Assembly (NCBI RefSeq): GCF_051955275.1
Contig: NZ_JBQCGW010000003.1
Location: 1 to 64,000 of the forward strand
Direction of reading: 5' to 3'
From: Pseudobacter sp051955275
GTDB lineage: Bacteria > Bacteroidota > Bacteroidia > Chitinophagales > Chitinophagaceae
DNA length: 64,000 nt
Shown here: piece after piece, positions 53,637 through 62,517 of the stretch
How positions within the stretch are numbered: position 1 is the first letter of the stretch
Layout: each line of letters begins with the position of its first letter
The notes under the pieces: generated by a model
What the model was told of the DNA's origin: nothing
Databases searched by the model: none
What the model saw: the letters and a program-made list of their open reading frames with translations, nothing else
Translations under genes and position numbers: made by a program

Positions 53637-54137
53637 TTAAAAGCGATGAATCTGCGTTTTCAACAATTTACGGGCAAAGTGTATGCGGCTCTTGATGGTA
53701 CCTAGTGGCTCATCCAGCATTTCCGCGATCTCATGATATTTGAATCCATCGAAATACAACAGGAAAGGATTCCTGAAGATCTCAGGCAGGTTATGTATAG
53801 CTGCCTGAATATCTTTCAATCTCAGCGTGCCTTCAGCTCCATTGATGGTTACGGCCTGGCTTTGGTTGATTAAAAAATCATTGGGAGTTGCATCGAAAAT
53901 CACGTTCTGCTTTACCTTCCTGCGATAATTATTGATGAAAATATTACGCATGATGGTATACAGCCAGGCCTTAATGTTCGTTCCTACATTGTACTTATCC
54001 TTATTGGCCAAAGCTCTGTATAAAGTCTCCTGGAACAAATCTTTAGCTGCTTCTGAATCCCTGGTGAGAGTAATTGCGAAAGGCTTGAGAAAGTCTGCAT
54101 TCTTCACCAGCATTTGGTTAAATTCTATCGTCGACAT
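53637..54137 (-). CDS. ECF-type RNA polymerase sigma factor of the carotenoid cluster
   Basis: 166 residues. Region 2 (DSEAAKDLFQETLYRALAN, then NIKAWLYTIMRNIFINNYRR) and region 4 (NPFLLYFDGFKYHEIAEML and GTIKSRIHFARKLL) are complete. No anti-sigma gene is adjacent. It lies between a B12-binding MerR regulator and crtI, as in actinobacterial litR-litS-crt clusters, so it likely drives crt promoters after release of repression. It has its own promoter at 54166-54173. Confidence 0.92.
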   Translation of the reverse strand: MSTIEFNQMLVKNADFLKPFAITLTRDSEAAKDLFQETLYRALANKDKYNVGTNIKAWLYTIMRNIFINNYRRKVKQNVIFDATPNDFLINQSQAVTINGAEGTLRLKDIQAAIHNLPEIFRNPFLLYFDGFKYHEIAEMLDEPLGTIKSRIHFARKLLKTQIHRF

Positions 54138-54146
54138 GGCTCAAGG

Positions 54147-54177
54147 TGTTTAAATAATTACGATACAAATTTAAACA
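54147..54177. promoter_or_regulatory. Candidate operator overlapping the sigma gene promoter
   Basis: Perfect 9-bp inverted repeat: TGTTTAAAT (54147-54155) and ATTTAAACA (54169-54177) with 13 bases between. The right arm overlaps the promoter -7 element at 54166-54173. A likely binding site for the adjacent MerR/CarH-type regulator. Confidence 0.5.
54166..54173 (-). promoter_or_regulatory. Bacteroidota -7 element for the ECF sigma gene
   Basis: Minus-strand TAAATTTG, a full match to TAnnTTTG, 28 bases before the ATG at 54137. The -33 region is weak. Confidence 0.55.
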
Positions 54178-54250
54178 TAGATTGTCAGAAAGTAACGTTA
54201 ACTGTTCACGGGATTATGTTAAAATGTAAAACTAACGCATTATCAGCAAC

Positions 54251-55162
54251 TTATAGTCCAGCAATAAATTCCATAACTTCCTGTAAACTGCGCTTGAATT
54301 CCACCTGGGGAAAGCTCTTTCTGGGGTAACAAACAGCCAGTTGTCCGGATATCACCAGTCTGGCCTGCGGCACTGTCTGGTGGAAATGATTGAGGAATTT
54401 GTCAATGTTAAAATTGGCAGGAACGCTGGTAAGATGCGTCAGCAGAAAATCAGGCTTTTTTGCGTTCACCAGAAATTCCATATCACGTACAGGCACATCC
54501 GAACCCAGGTAAAGGACCTGCACGCCTTTACTCTTGAGGAGGTAATAAAGGTAGAGCAGCCCCAGTTCATGATATTCTCCTTCCGGCAGAAAGAGCACAA
54601 CGGTTTTATCCGAGCGCATGCTGCTATGCACATTCTCGATGCCCACTATCAGTTTCTGCCTGATGATATTGGCAACCAGGTGCTCCTGCGCGGGCTGAAT
54701 GAAATTGGTCATCCAGAGGATCCCGATCTTGTCGAGGAACGGAAACACAAGCTGGGTAATGGTTCTCTCGATACCTCTTGCCCGGATATATTGGTTGAGC
54801 ACGTCTTCAAAACTCACAATGTCCAGGTCTACCATATACTGTACCAGGTCATTGATCAGCCTTTCCTGCTGTGCTTCTGCATGAGACAGTTCGATGATCT
54901 TCTGGCGCACTTCTTCCGTGCTCATCTTATCGATATGCGAGATCTTGAAGCCGTATTTATTCAGCAGCGCGATGTTCAACACCGCCTTCAACTCATCGGT
55001 GCTGTAATAGCGTATGTTCGTATCCGTTCGTTTGGGTTTCAGGAATGAATACCGTTGTTCCCAGATGCGGATCGTATGCGCTTTGATGCCCGAGAGGTTT
55101 TCCAGGTCTTTGATCGTGAATACGTTCACAGGCAAATGATTTGATTCTGTAACTACATCCAA
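54251..55162 (-). CDS. CarH/LitR-type B12-binding MerR-family regulator
   Basis: 303 residues: a MerR helix-turn-helix (about 13-80; FTIKDLENLSGIKAHTIRIW), a helical cap, and a cobalamin-binding domain. Both CarH signatures are kept: W150-x9-E160-H161 in WMTNFIQPAQEH, which contacts the upper ligand, and E196-x-H198-x-x-G201 in EGEYHELG, which binds cobalt. Such proteins repress DNA in the dark with adenosylcobalamin and let go in light. It heads the sigma-crt cluster. The start is TTG at 55162 (no in-frame ATG before the HTH); an out-of-frame ATG-TAG pair lies at 55153-55158. Confidence 0.9.
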   Translation of the reverse strand: MDVVTESNHLPVNVFTIKDLENLSGIKAHTIRIWEQRYSFLKPKRTDTNIRYYSTDELKAVLNIALLNKYGFKISHIDKMSTEEVRQKIIELSHAEAQQERLINDLVQYMVDLDIVSFEDVLNQYIRARGIERTITQLVFPFLDKIGILWMTNFIQPAQEHLVANIIRQKLIVGIENVHSSMRSDKTVVLFLPEGEYHELGLLYLYYLLKSKGVQVLYLGSDVPVRDMEFLVNAKKPDFLLTHLTSVPANFNIDKFLNHFHQTVPQARLVISGQLAVCYPRKSFPQVEFKRSLQEVMEFIAGL

Positions 55163-55299
55163 GATATGTCAATTGTTTAAGATTTGTACTGAGATAACTC
55201 AACTAAAAATCTGACAAAGTTCATGAGACCTAACACAAGAGCCAGATTTTCAGCTTCTTATGCAATTGAAAGACTCAGCTCGCGCTGATCTTTTAAGTG

Positions 55300-56043
55300 T
55301 TAAAAATTGATCGAGGGATTGAGCAGTCTGCCTGAATCAAGCAGCTGTTTGACGGAATCTGTCAGGCTGGGGGAGTTGCGCAAGGTGTGAAGGTGCCTCT
55401 CGTGATGCAGATCGGTACCGAGCAGATTCACATAATTCTTCTTAAGAAGATAATTGGCCAGTTCATTGGCCGCTTTCCCATAATATGGAGTAAGGGATAA
55501 CAGGTTCACCTGGAAGAGGCATCCTGCATCTTTGAGCTCATCATAGGTCCTTTTTGATGCAGTCAGATATGCGTAACGCTCGGGGTGCGCCAGCACCGGC
55601 TGGTATCCCTTGATCTGCATCGCAAAAATTTTTTCTTTCAGGTCAATCGGAGGAGTTACGAAGCTGAACTCCACCAGCACCCAGTTATCCTGGATGGTAC
55701 GCAGGGGCATATCCTTGCGGAGAAGATCATCAAAGTGATCATCGAGGTAGTATTCAGCGGCAGCACGGAAGGGAGCTTCCAATCTACCGTTATAGGATAA
55801 CCGGAGTTTTTCAAGAGCCCCATCGATACTTTCATTGGTATTCTTGTACAGGTCCCAGAAGATATGGGGAGTAGTGATGAATCGCTGAATACCCAGGTCC
55901 TGCAAACCTTTGATGAGGGTTGCGGAGGTTTCGGTATCGGGAGAACCATCGTCGATGCCGGGCAGCAGATGCGAATGCATATCTGTTCCGATGCCGCTCA
56001 GATCAACCGTCTGTGACTGTTTTTTTTTGAAGATGGAGAACAT
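55300..56043 (-). CDS. PHP-type tyrosine-protein phosphatase (CpsB/YwqE-like) of the polysaccharide locus
   Basis: 247 residues of the PHP metal-dependent phosphatase family. DMHSHLLPGIDDGSPD at the start, TTPHIF, LAHPERYAYL and LGTDLHHERH supply the metal ligands. CpsB/YwqE enzymes dephosphorylate the tyrosine kinase that controls polysaccharide chain export. No kinase gene is in the window. Last gene of the operon, 25 bases after fcl. Confidence 0.9.
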   Translation of the reverse strand: MFSIFKKKQSQTVDLSGIGTDMHSHLLPGIDDGSPDTETSATLIKGLQDLGIQRFITTPHIFWDLYKNTNESIDGALEKLRLSYNGRLEAPFRAAAEYYLDDHFDDLLRKDMPLRTIQDNWVLVEFSFVTPPIDLKEKIFAMQIKGYQPVLAHPERYAYLTASKRTYDELKDAGCLFQVNLLSLTPYYGKAANELANYLLKKNYVNLLGTDLHHERHLHTLRNSPSLTDSVKQLLDSGRLLNPSINF

Positions 56044-56068
56044 TGGGTTACTATTCGCTCTGTTAAAG

Positions 56069-57007
56069 CTAAACTACGGCATTGGAATGTTGTGTGAACT
56101 CCTCGTAAACTTTTTGGATGCCCTCCCTGAGCCCGATCCTGGCCTTCCAGCCAAGACCATGGAGTTTGCTTACATCCATCAGTTTCCTGGGAGTGCCATC
56201 AGGCTTGGTCAGATCATGTTCGATACGGCCTTTATAACCAATGATATCTTTTACCATCAGGGCCAGTTCATTGATACTGAGGTCTTCACCTGTTCCTATA
56301 TTAACAAAGCCTTCTTCATTGAAGTGCTGCATCAGGAAGTAACAGGCATCCGCCAGGTCATCTGCGTGCAGGAACTCTCTTTTAGGCTCTCCCGTACCCC
56401 ACATAAGTACAGAGGGAGCATCAGCGATCTTCGCCTCATGGAATTTCCTGATCAGGGCAGGCAGTACATGAGAGTTCTTGAGGTCATAATTATCGTTCTC
56501 TCCGTAAAGGTTTGTGGGCATTACTGAAATGAAATTACATCCATACTGTGAGCGGTAGGCATCGCACATTTTGATACCAGCGATCTTGGCGATGGCATAG
56601 GGCTCATTTGTTGGCTCCAGCAACCCTGTGAGCAGGTATTCTTCTTTCAGCGGCTGGGGTGCCATTTTAGGATAGATACAGGATGACCCGAGGAACATAA
56701 GTTTCTTTACTCCATTCACATATGCGGCATGGATCACATTATTCTGGATCATGATATTATCATAGAGGAATTCTGCCCGATAGGTATTGTTGGCTACGAT
56801 GCCTCCCACTTTTGCAGCAGCCAGGAACACATAATCAGGTTTTTCCTTTGCAAAGAAATCATTCACCGCCTGCTGATTACGCAGGTCCAGTTCAGACGAA
56901 GTCCTTTGCACCAGGTTGGTGAAACCTTCCTGTTGCAGTTTCCTGGTGATAGCCGATCCTACCATTCCACGGTGCCCTGCCACATATATTTTAGCCGATT
57001 GCTCCAT
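56069..57007 (-). CDS. fcl: GDP-L-fucose synthase
   Basis: 312 residues of the extended SDR family. NAD(P)-binding VAGHRGMVGSAITRKL, the SSCIYP loop and the catalytic YAIAK are in place, with the GDP-fucose synthase marks FLAAAKVGGIVAN and NLYGENDNYD. It converts GDP-4-keto-6-deoxymannose to GDP-L-fucose. It follows gmd by 32 bases, and the two make GDP-fucose for the polysaccharide. Confidence 0.96.
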   Translation of the reverse strand: MEQSAKIYVAGHRGMVGSAITRKLQQEGFTNLVQRTSSELDLRNQQAVNDFFAKEKPDYVFLAAAKVGGIVANNTYRAEFLYDNIMIQNNVIHAAYVNGVKKLMFLGSSCIYPKMAPQPLKEEYLLTGLLEPTNEPYAIAKIAGIKMCDAYRSQYGCNFISVMPTNLYGENDNYDLKNSHVLPALIRKFHEAKIADAPSVLMWGTGEPKREFLHADDLADACYFLMQHFNEEGFVNIGTGEDLSINELALMVKDIIGYKGRIEHDLTKPDGTPRKLMDVSKLHGLGWKARIGLREGIQKVYEEFTQHSNAVV

Positions 57008-57039
57008 ATATCTTAATTACAGCTTTCTGATCAAAATGT

Positions 57040-58155
57040 TTATTCAAACTGATTACGTACATAATATCCTGCTTCCTGCAGCATGCGGTCTTTGCGGAAG
57101 AGGTCCACATCATTGTCCATCATCTCTTTTACGAGTGCCGGCAGATCGTATTTGGGGGTCCAGTTCAGCTGGGTCATGGCTTTTGCAGGGTCTCCGATCA
57201 GGAGGTCCACTTCCGTAGGCCTGTAATAGCGGGGATCAACGGCCACCACTTCCTTACCTATTTCGATCTGGAATTCAGGGTTGTTGCAGGCTGTAACGAT
57301 ACCAACTTCCTTGTCGCCGGTTCCTTTGAACGCCAGTTCAATGCCCACCTCACCAAATGCCATGCGCACGAAATCGCGTACTGGTGTTGTGATGCCGGTT
57401 GCTATCACATAGTCTTCCGGCTTCTCCTGCTGAAGAATGCGCCACATGGCTTCCACATAATCTTTTGCATGGCCCCAGTCGCGCTGTGCATCCAGATTTC
57501 CCAGGAAGATCTTATCCTGCAATCCGAGTGCGATGCGGGCTGCGCCTCTGGTGATCTTTCTGGTAACGAAGGTTTCACCACGCAGCGGGGATTCGTGATT
57601 GAAAAGGATACCGTTCACAGCGTACATGCCATAGGCTTCGCGGTAGTTGACGGTGATCCAGTATGCATACAGTTTGGCAACGGCATACGGAGAACGCGGA
57701 TAAAAAGGTGTTTTCTCTGATTGCGGCACTTCCTGCACCAGGCCGTAAAGCTCTGATGTTGAAGCCTGGTATACCCTGGTTTTCTTTGAAAGACCAAGCA
57801 ATCTAACGGCTTCCAGTATGCGAAGTGTGCCAATACCATCAGCATTGGCTGTATATTCAGGTGTTTCAAAGCTCACGTGCACGTGGCTCATCGCTGCCAG
57901 GTTATAGATCTCATCAGGCTGTGTTTCCTGGATGATACGGATGAGATTGGTGCTATCGGTAAGATCACCATAATGCAGTTTCAGCTGCACGTTCTTTTCG
58001 TGTGGGTCCTGGTAAAGATGATCGATCCGCTCGGTATTGAAGAGGGAACTTCTTCTCTTCACGCCATGCACCATATAACCTTTTTTAAGCAACAGGTCTG
58101 TAAGGTAGGCTCCATCCTGCCCTGTAATACCTGTGATCAGCGCGACTTTTGACAT
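57040..58155 (-). CDS. gmd: GDP-mannose 4,6-dehydratase
   Basis: 371 residues, the usual length. ALITGITGQDGAYLTDLLL binds NADP; QASTSELYG and YAVAKLYAYW hold the catalytic Thr/Ser-Glu and Tyr-Lys; RGAARIALGLQ and NLDAQRDWGHAKDYVEAMW are gmd marks. It forms GDP-4-keto-6-deoxymannose, the substrate of the next enzyme. It begins 4 bases after the GT2 stop. Confidence 0.97.
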   Translation of the reverse strand: MSKVALITGITGQDGAYLTDLLLKKGYMVHGVKRRSSLFNTERIDHLYQDPHEKNVQLKLHYGDLTDSTNLIRIIQETQPDEIYNLAAMSHVHVSFETPEYTANADGIGTLRILEAVRLLGLSKKTRVYQASTSELYGLVQEVPQSEKTPFYPRSPYAVAKLYAYWITVNYREAYGMYAVNGILFNHESPLRGETFVTRKITRGAARIALGLQDKIFLGNLDAQRDWGHAKDYVEAMWRILQQEKPEDYVIATGITTPVRDFVRMAFGEVGIELAFKGTGDKEVGIVTACNNPEFQIEIGKEVVAVDPRYYRPTEVDLLIGDPAKAMTQLNWTPKYDLPALVKEMMDNDVDLFRKDRMLQEAGYYVRNQFE

Positions 58156-58159
58156 ACGT

Positions 58160-58906
58160 TTATCTAATTATGAATTGGAATATTTTCCTTACCGGCTTCA
58201 GCCAGATAGTAAAAAAATAAGGTTTCAGTTGATTGAGTTCCCAGGCCTGGCGGTCTTCCCTGTTAGCCCGGAACCTGTTTTTCAATGTGGCATTGCTCAT
58301 ACCTCCGGCGCGCATTTTTACCAGCACGTGCGGGATATAGGCAGCCTTCATTTTATGTTTCAGCAGCACACGCAGCATCAGCTCGTAATCTGCTGCGGAG
58401 CGCAGTGAGGTATTGAACAGACCAGCCTGTTCATATACTTTTCTTCTTACAAAAAAGGCAGGATGCGGCGGCATCCATCCGTAATAAAAACTGTTGGGCC
58501 TGAAACGGCCTGCTTTCCATTTGCGGGTGATCTTGTCAGTATTCTGCTGTTGCACATAATGCAGATCACCATACACGGCATCCACGGCGGGATCCTCAAA
58601 AGCAGCCATTACCAGGCTCAGCACCTTCGGGCTGCAATAGAAATCATCGGAATTGAGGATGCCTATCACATCACCTGAAGCAAGGCCAACTCCTTTGTTC
58701 ATCGCATCATAAATGCCTTTGTCTTTTTCAGACAACACCTTACTGACATGCGGGAATTCGGAAACGATGCTCAGGGTATTGTCTTTCGACAAACCATCTA
58801 CTATGATATGTTCAACATTGCCATAATCCTGCCTGGCAATACATTCGAGTGTATCGCGCACAGTGGCTGCACTGTTGTATGTTGCTGTGATAATGGAAAT
58901 GGTCAT
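58160..58906 (-). CDS. Glycosyltransferase family 2 (WcaE-like)
   Basis: 248 residues with a GT-A fold: SIITATYNSAATVRDTLECI, HIIVDGLSKDNTL and the metal motif GILNSDDFY. PPHPAFFVRRKVYEQAGLFN is typical of WcaE-type transferases. It adds a sugar to the growing repeat unit on the cytoplasmic side; donor and acceptor are unknown. It starts two bases after the stop of the acetyltransferase gene. Confidence 0.92.
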   Translation of the reverse strand: MTISIITATYNSAATVRDTLECIARQDYGNVEHIIVDGLSKDNTLSIVSEFPHVSKVLSEKDKGIYDAMNKGVGLASGDVIGILNSDDFYCSPKVLSLVMAAFEDPAVDAVYGDLHYVQQQNTDKITRKWKAGRFRPNSFYYGWMPPHPAFFVRRKVYEQAGLFNTSLRSAADYELMLRVLLKHKMKAAYIPHVLVKMRAGGMSNATLKNRFRANREDRQAWELNQLKPYFFTIWLKPVRKIFQFIIR

Positions 58907-58908
58907 AA

Positions 58909-59472
58909 CTATGATTCAATAACTCTTTGCCTGACGGCTACTGCCGGATTTCCCTGATAGATTGTATAGGCTTCCAGTCCTTTGGTGGCAACTGACATGG
59001 CAGCCAGCACGGAATGCGACTGGCAGTGTATGCCCGGGCAAACAAGTGATTGTGCTCCTATCCAAACGCCGTCTTCCAGCGTGATGGGTTTCACCATCAG
59101 GTCAAAAGTGGATTTGGAATAATCATGATTGCCGGTAAGCAGCATGGCGCCCTGCGAGAGGCAGACATGTGCTCCGATGGAAACGTCGGTCAGGTTGTCT
59201 ATCCAAACTTTTTCTCCGATCCATGAATGATCGCCCACGGTCAGTTTCCAGGGGTATTTGATATTCACTCCGGGCTTTACCACCACTCCCTTACCTAATT
59301 TCGCGCCAAACCATCTGAGAAGAAGTTTTTTCAGTCCTGATGATGGATTAAAGGGGTTGATGAAAAACAGCACATTGATAAAATACCAGCACAGCTGTTT
59401 GATCCGCGAAGCGCCGATGGTTGGTTTGAACCAGTCATTATTATATACTCCGAGATTGGTAACTCCCTTCAT
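58909..59472 (-). CDS. Left-handed beta-helix acetyltransferase (WcaF-like)
   Basis: 187 residues. An N-terminal helical part (RIKQLCWYFINVLFFINPFNP) is followed by hexapeptide repeats VVVKPGVNIKYPW, GDHSWIGEKVWIDN, GVWIGAQSLVCPGI and SVLAAMSVATKGL, typical of WcaF-type O-acetyltransferases of colanic acid loci. It probably decorates a polysaccharide sugar with acetyl. It overlaps the previous glycosyltransferase by 4 bases. Confidence 0.9.
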   Translation of the reverse strand: MKGVTNLGVYNNDWFKPTIGASRIKQLCWYFINVLFFINPFNPSSGLKKLLLRWFGAKLGKGVVVKPGVNIKYPWKLTVGDHSWIGEKVWIDNLTDVSIGAHVCLSQGAMLLTGNHDYSKSTFDLMVKPITLEDGVWIGAQSLVCPGIHCQSHSVLAAMSVATKGLEAYTIYQGNPAVAVRQRVIES

Positions 59473-60629
59473 TTAAAAAGCATATGGTATTTCACTGAAT
59501 AGTCAAAAGTAGCGATAAAGCTGTTGGCAAATGCATGTGCGCCTGCCGACCATTCATTATATTCATCATGGTCCATTGTCAGAAACCGTTGGAGGCTATC
59601 GCGGAAAGTTTCAGGCTTGTTCAGGCTGATATCAAAGCCTGCTTTGTATTGTTCCAGGTTTCTCCAGGGCGTTTGATCGCTGATCAGGATGGGTCTTCCT
59701 GCTGATAGTGCCTCAAATACGGCATGGCCGAAATTCTCTCCCAGGGTTGGCAGCACAAATAAATGATATTTCCTGAGGGTTGTAAATACTTCTTTGTGTT
59801 GCAGGGGGCCTTTGAATTCAACTTTGAAGCCTACGGGCAGTTTTGAGGCCATTTCTTTACACCGGCCTGTGTAAACGGGATCATCGGGTTCCCCGTATAC
59901 ATCCAGTTCCAGCCTGGAAGAAGCAGGCAGCTGCATCAGTTGCTCCAGCACAAAATGAAGGTTTTTCTTAGGATGCACCCTGGAGATGAATATCATTTTC
60001 AATGTACCCGGTTCTTTGCGCGTTGGCAACCATGGTTGTTCATCCACATTGGGAATATTTTCAGCCACCTGCACACGGGTAGCGGGGAAATAAGTGATGA
60101 TATCCTGTGCTTCCTGCTTATCAGTTGCATGGAACCGGATCTTTTTTGTGATCCCGCTCCACCGGAACAATTGAAGGAAGAATTTTTTCTTCAACGCTTT
60201 CTGTTGCAAGGCTCCTGCATGCAACATTCCTCTAGGGGCCAGCACCACGCGGTCCAGTTTCTTTTTGCCTTTCAACACCAGCAGCGGTACCAGGGTATAA
60301 GACCTGGAGAACATGCTGTTGAAATAAACGGTATCCGGTTGCACCTGGTCTACCAGGTTTTCAATCCGGTTTCTGTTGATGGAGCCGGGGCTGCCATACC
60401 AGATATGTACGTCCTGCTCAGGGTTTACCCATTGATCAACACTTATACCAGGGTATGCCTGCTGATCTCCCAGGTCCCTGTCTGAAGTAATGATGTAAAA
60501 TGAGAACTGGTCCTTAAGGCACTTCACGATATTACGGCATGACTGGATTGGCCCGCCGGCTTTGTAGCCGGGGTCATACCAATCGCAGAAAATAAGTATA
60601 CGGTGTTTGACAGCGTGTACGGAACTCAC
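59469..60629 (-). CDS. Glycosyltransferase family 4
   Basis: 386 residues with a GT-B fold. The N-terminal ILIFCDWYDPGYKAGGPIQS and the C-terminal FISRVHPKKNLHFVLEQL and PTLGENFGHAVFEALSAGRP are GT4 marks, including the catalytic-region ENFGxxxxE. The start is GTG at 60629; no ATG lies before the first strand. It starts 8 bases after the asparagine synthase stop and overlaps the acetyltransferase by 4 bases. Confidence 0.92.
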   Translation of the reverse strand: MSSVHAVKHRILIFCDWYDPGYKAGGPIQSCRNIVKCLKDQFSFYIITSDRDLGDQQAYPGISVDQWVNPEQDVHIWYGSPGSINRNRIENLVDQVQPDTVYFNSMFSRSYTLVPLLVLKGKKKLDRVVLAPRGMLHAGALQQKALKKKFFLQLFRWSGITKKIRFHATDKQEAQDIITYFPATRVQVAENIPNVDEQPWLPTRKEPGTLKMIFISRVHPKKNLHFVLEQLMQLPASSRLELDVYGEPDDPVYTGRCKEMASKLPVGFKVEFKGPLQHKEVFTTLRKYHLFVLPTLGENFGHAVFEALSAGRPILISDQTPWRNLEQYKAGFDISLNKPETFRDSLQRFLTMDHDEYNEWSAGAHAFANSFIATFDYSVKYHMLFK

Positions 60630-60637
60630 GTAGAGGG

Positions 60638-62500
60638 TTAGTTGATATTATTCCTTTCCAGCCAGTATTCGAGTACAACAAATAACCAGATATCGATCCA
60701 TCTGCAGGAGGGGTCTCCTTTAAGAAAACCTTTCCAGAGCTTTTGAAGCCCTTCAGGCCTGATGATCTGGCGCTGGCTGATCCGGTTTATATAAGTTTCG
60801 CAAAATGATCTTAATTCTGTTCTCATCCATTTTTCCCAGGGGAAAACAAAACCCTGTTTGCGCCTGTGCACTATCTCATCGGGGATCATTCCATTCAGAG
60901 ACTCCACCATCAGGCTCTTTGGATAAGTGGGGTATTTGACATGATCCGGCACTCTCAGCAGAAATTCGATCAGGTCATAATCAAAGAACGGCTCTCTGAT
61001 TTCAAGTGATACGGCCATGCTCATCTGATCGATATCCTTCAGCAAAGTATTCTGTGTATACCCCATCAGATCCGCCACGGTTATCTGGCTAAGGAGCGGC
61101 AATGTACTTAACTCATCCCGGAGGTTGAGCAGCCTGTCACCGATCAGGCAATCATAGGAATGACTGAAGGAGGTGGTCTTGCTTAATTGTCCGGGCGTAA
61201 GGATACGCCTGCATTCGGGATAAAAGTAGCTGACGGAACAATCGGGAGCATCTATCAGCCTGGCCAGTCTTTCCATTTTACCGGAAGACGATAGTTTGAG
61301 AATACCTCCCAGTGTTTTCCTGATCCAGGTTGTTTTATTCCAGACCCCATCCAGTTTCTGGGCTTTCAGGAATTGTTTGAAGAATGGATAACCTGCAAAC
61401 AATTCATCACCACCTACGCCTGACAGCGCTACTTTCACGCCTGCCTGTCTGATGGCTTTTGAAACGATCCATGTATTGATCCCGTCACCACTGGGCATAT
61501 CCACACTGTTGAGCGCCTCAGGTAGCTGATCTAGCAGGTCCCTGGGTTTCAGTATGATGGGGTGATGAGAGGTATTGTATTTTTTAGCCACCATTGCAGC
61601 AAATGGTGATTCATCAAATGCTGCATCTTCGAGGCCGATGGTAAAGGTTTCTACCGGTACTGAAGTCAGCCGGGCCATGATGGCCACAACTGCTGCCGAG
61701 TCGATTCCTCCGGAGAGCAATGCTCCTACCTGAACATCGCTGACCAGTCTTTTCTCCACTGCTCTGAACAGCAGGTCATGTATATTCTTTTTGGTAAGCT
61801 GCAGGTCTGCATGATTGAAATCGCTTTTTGCCGGCATTGGTTCCCAGTATCTGAACTTACTGATCCGTCCTTTACGGATGATCATTACAGATCCGGCATC
61901 CAGTTGAAAAACTCCTTTTATGATCGAGATGGGAACACCAATGGATTGAAAAGAAAGGTATTCCCAGAGTGCTGCCTTGTTAAGTTCTCCCGGGATAAGT
62001 CCCGAGTTCATCATTGCCCTCACCTCCGATGCAAAAACCATGAAATTCTTTCCGAAATACAGGTAGAGCGGCTTGACCCCCACCCTGTCCCTCGCCATGA
62101 AAAGCTCCTTTTCCTCAGTGTCCCAGATGGCAAAGGCAAACATGCCTTTCAGGTAGTGTACACAATCGGCCTTCCAGGTTATATATGCAGCAAGGATCAC
62201 TTCTGTATCCGAGCAGGTCTGAAAGTTGAAATGCGGTAAGGAACTCCTGAGTTCTTTGAAATTGTAGATCTCCCCGTTAAAAACAATCACATACCGATTG
62301 TCTGTTGTAATCATTGGCTGCGCTGCCTGCTGCGACAGGTCTATTATAGAAAGGCGCCGGTGACCCAGTTGAATGTGCTCATCACTAAAACTACCGTTTC
62401 CGTCAGGCCCACGGTGTTCCATGGCCGCTGACATTTTTTCTATTCTCCATTTTTCAGGGGTCTGGGGTTGGTAGTGGAGAATACCAGCAATTCCGCACAT
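60638..62500 (-). CDS. asnB: Asparagine synthase (glutamine-hydrolysing) of the polysaccharide locus
   Basis: 620 residues. Cys2 of MCGIAGILHY is the glutaminase nucleophile; the synthetase domain has the PP-loop LLSGGIDSAAVVAIM and GVGGDELFAGYPFF. Such AsnB-like proteins recur in capsule and exopolysaccharide loci, where they may amidate uronic acids rather than make asparagine. The context here, between two glycosyltransferases, supports that reading. It starts 17 bases after the GT9 gene stop. Confidence 0.92.
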   Translation of the reverse strand: MCGIAGILHYQPQTPEKWRIEKMSAAMEHRGPDGNGSFSDEHIQLGHRRLSIIDLSQQAAQPMITTDNRYVIVFNGEIYNFKELRSSLPHFNFQTCSDTEVILAAYITWKADCVHYLKGMFAFAIWDTEEKELFMARDRVGVKPLYLYFGKNFMVFASEVRAMMNSGLIPGELNKAALWEYLSFQSIGVPISIIKGVFQLDAGSVMIIRKGRISKFRYWEPMPAKSDFNHADLQLTKKNIHDLLFRAVEKRLVSDVQVGALLSGGIDSAAVVAIMARLTSVPVETFTIGLEDAAFDESPFAAMVAKKYNTSHHPIILKPRDLLDQLPEALNSVDMPSGDGINTWIVSKAIRQAGVKVALSGVGGDELFAGYPFFKQFLKAQKLDGVWNKTTWIRKTLGGILKLSSSGKMERLARLIDAPDCSVSYFYPECRRILTPGQLSKTTSFSHSYDCLIGDRLLNLRDELSTLPLLSQITVADLMGYTQNTLLKDIDQMSMAVSLEIREPFFDYDLIEFLLRVPDHVKYPTYPKSLMVESLNGMIPDEIVHRRKQGFVFPWEKWMRTELRSFCETYINRISQRQIIRPEGLQKLWKGFLKGDPSCRWIDIWLFVVLEYWLERNNIN

Positions 62501-62517
62501 AAGCTTATGTTGGTTGG

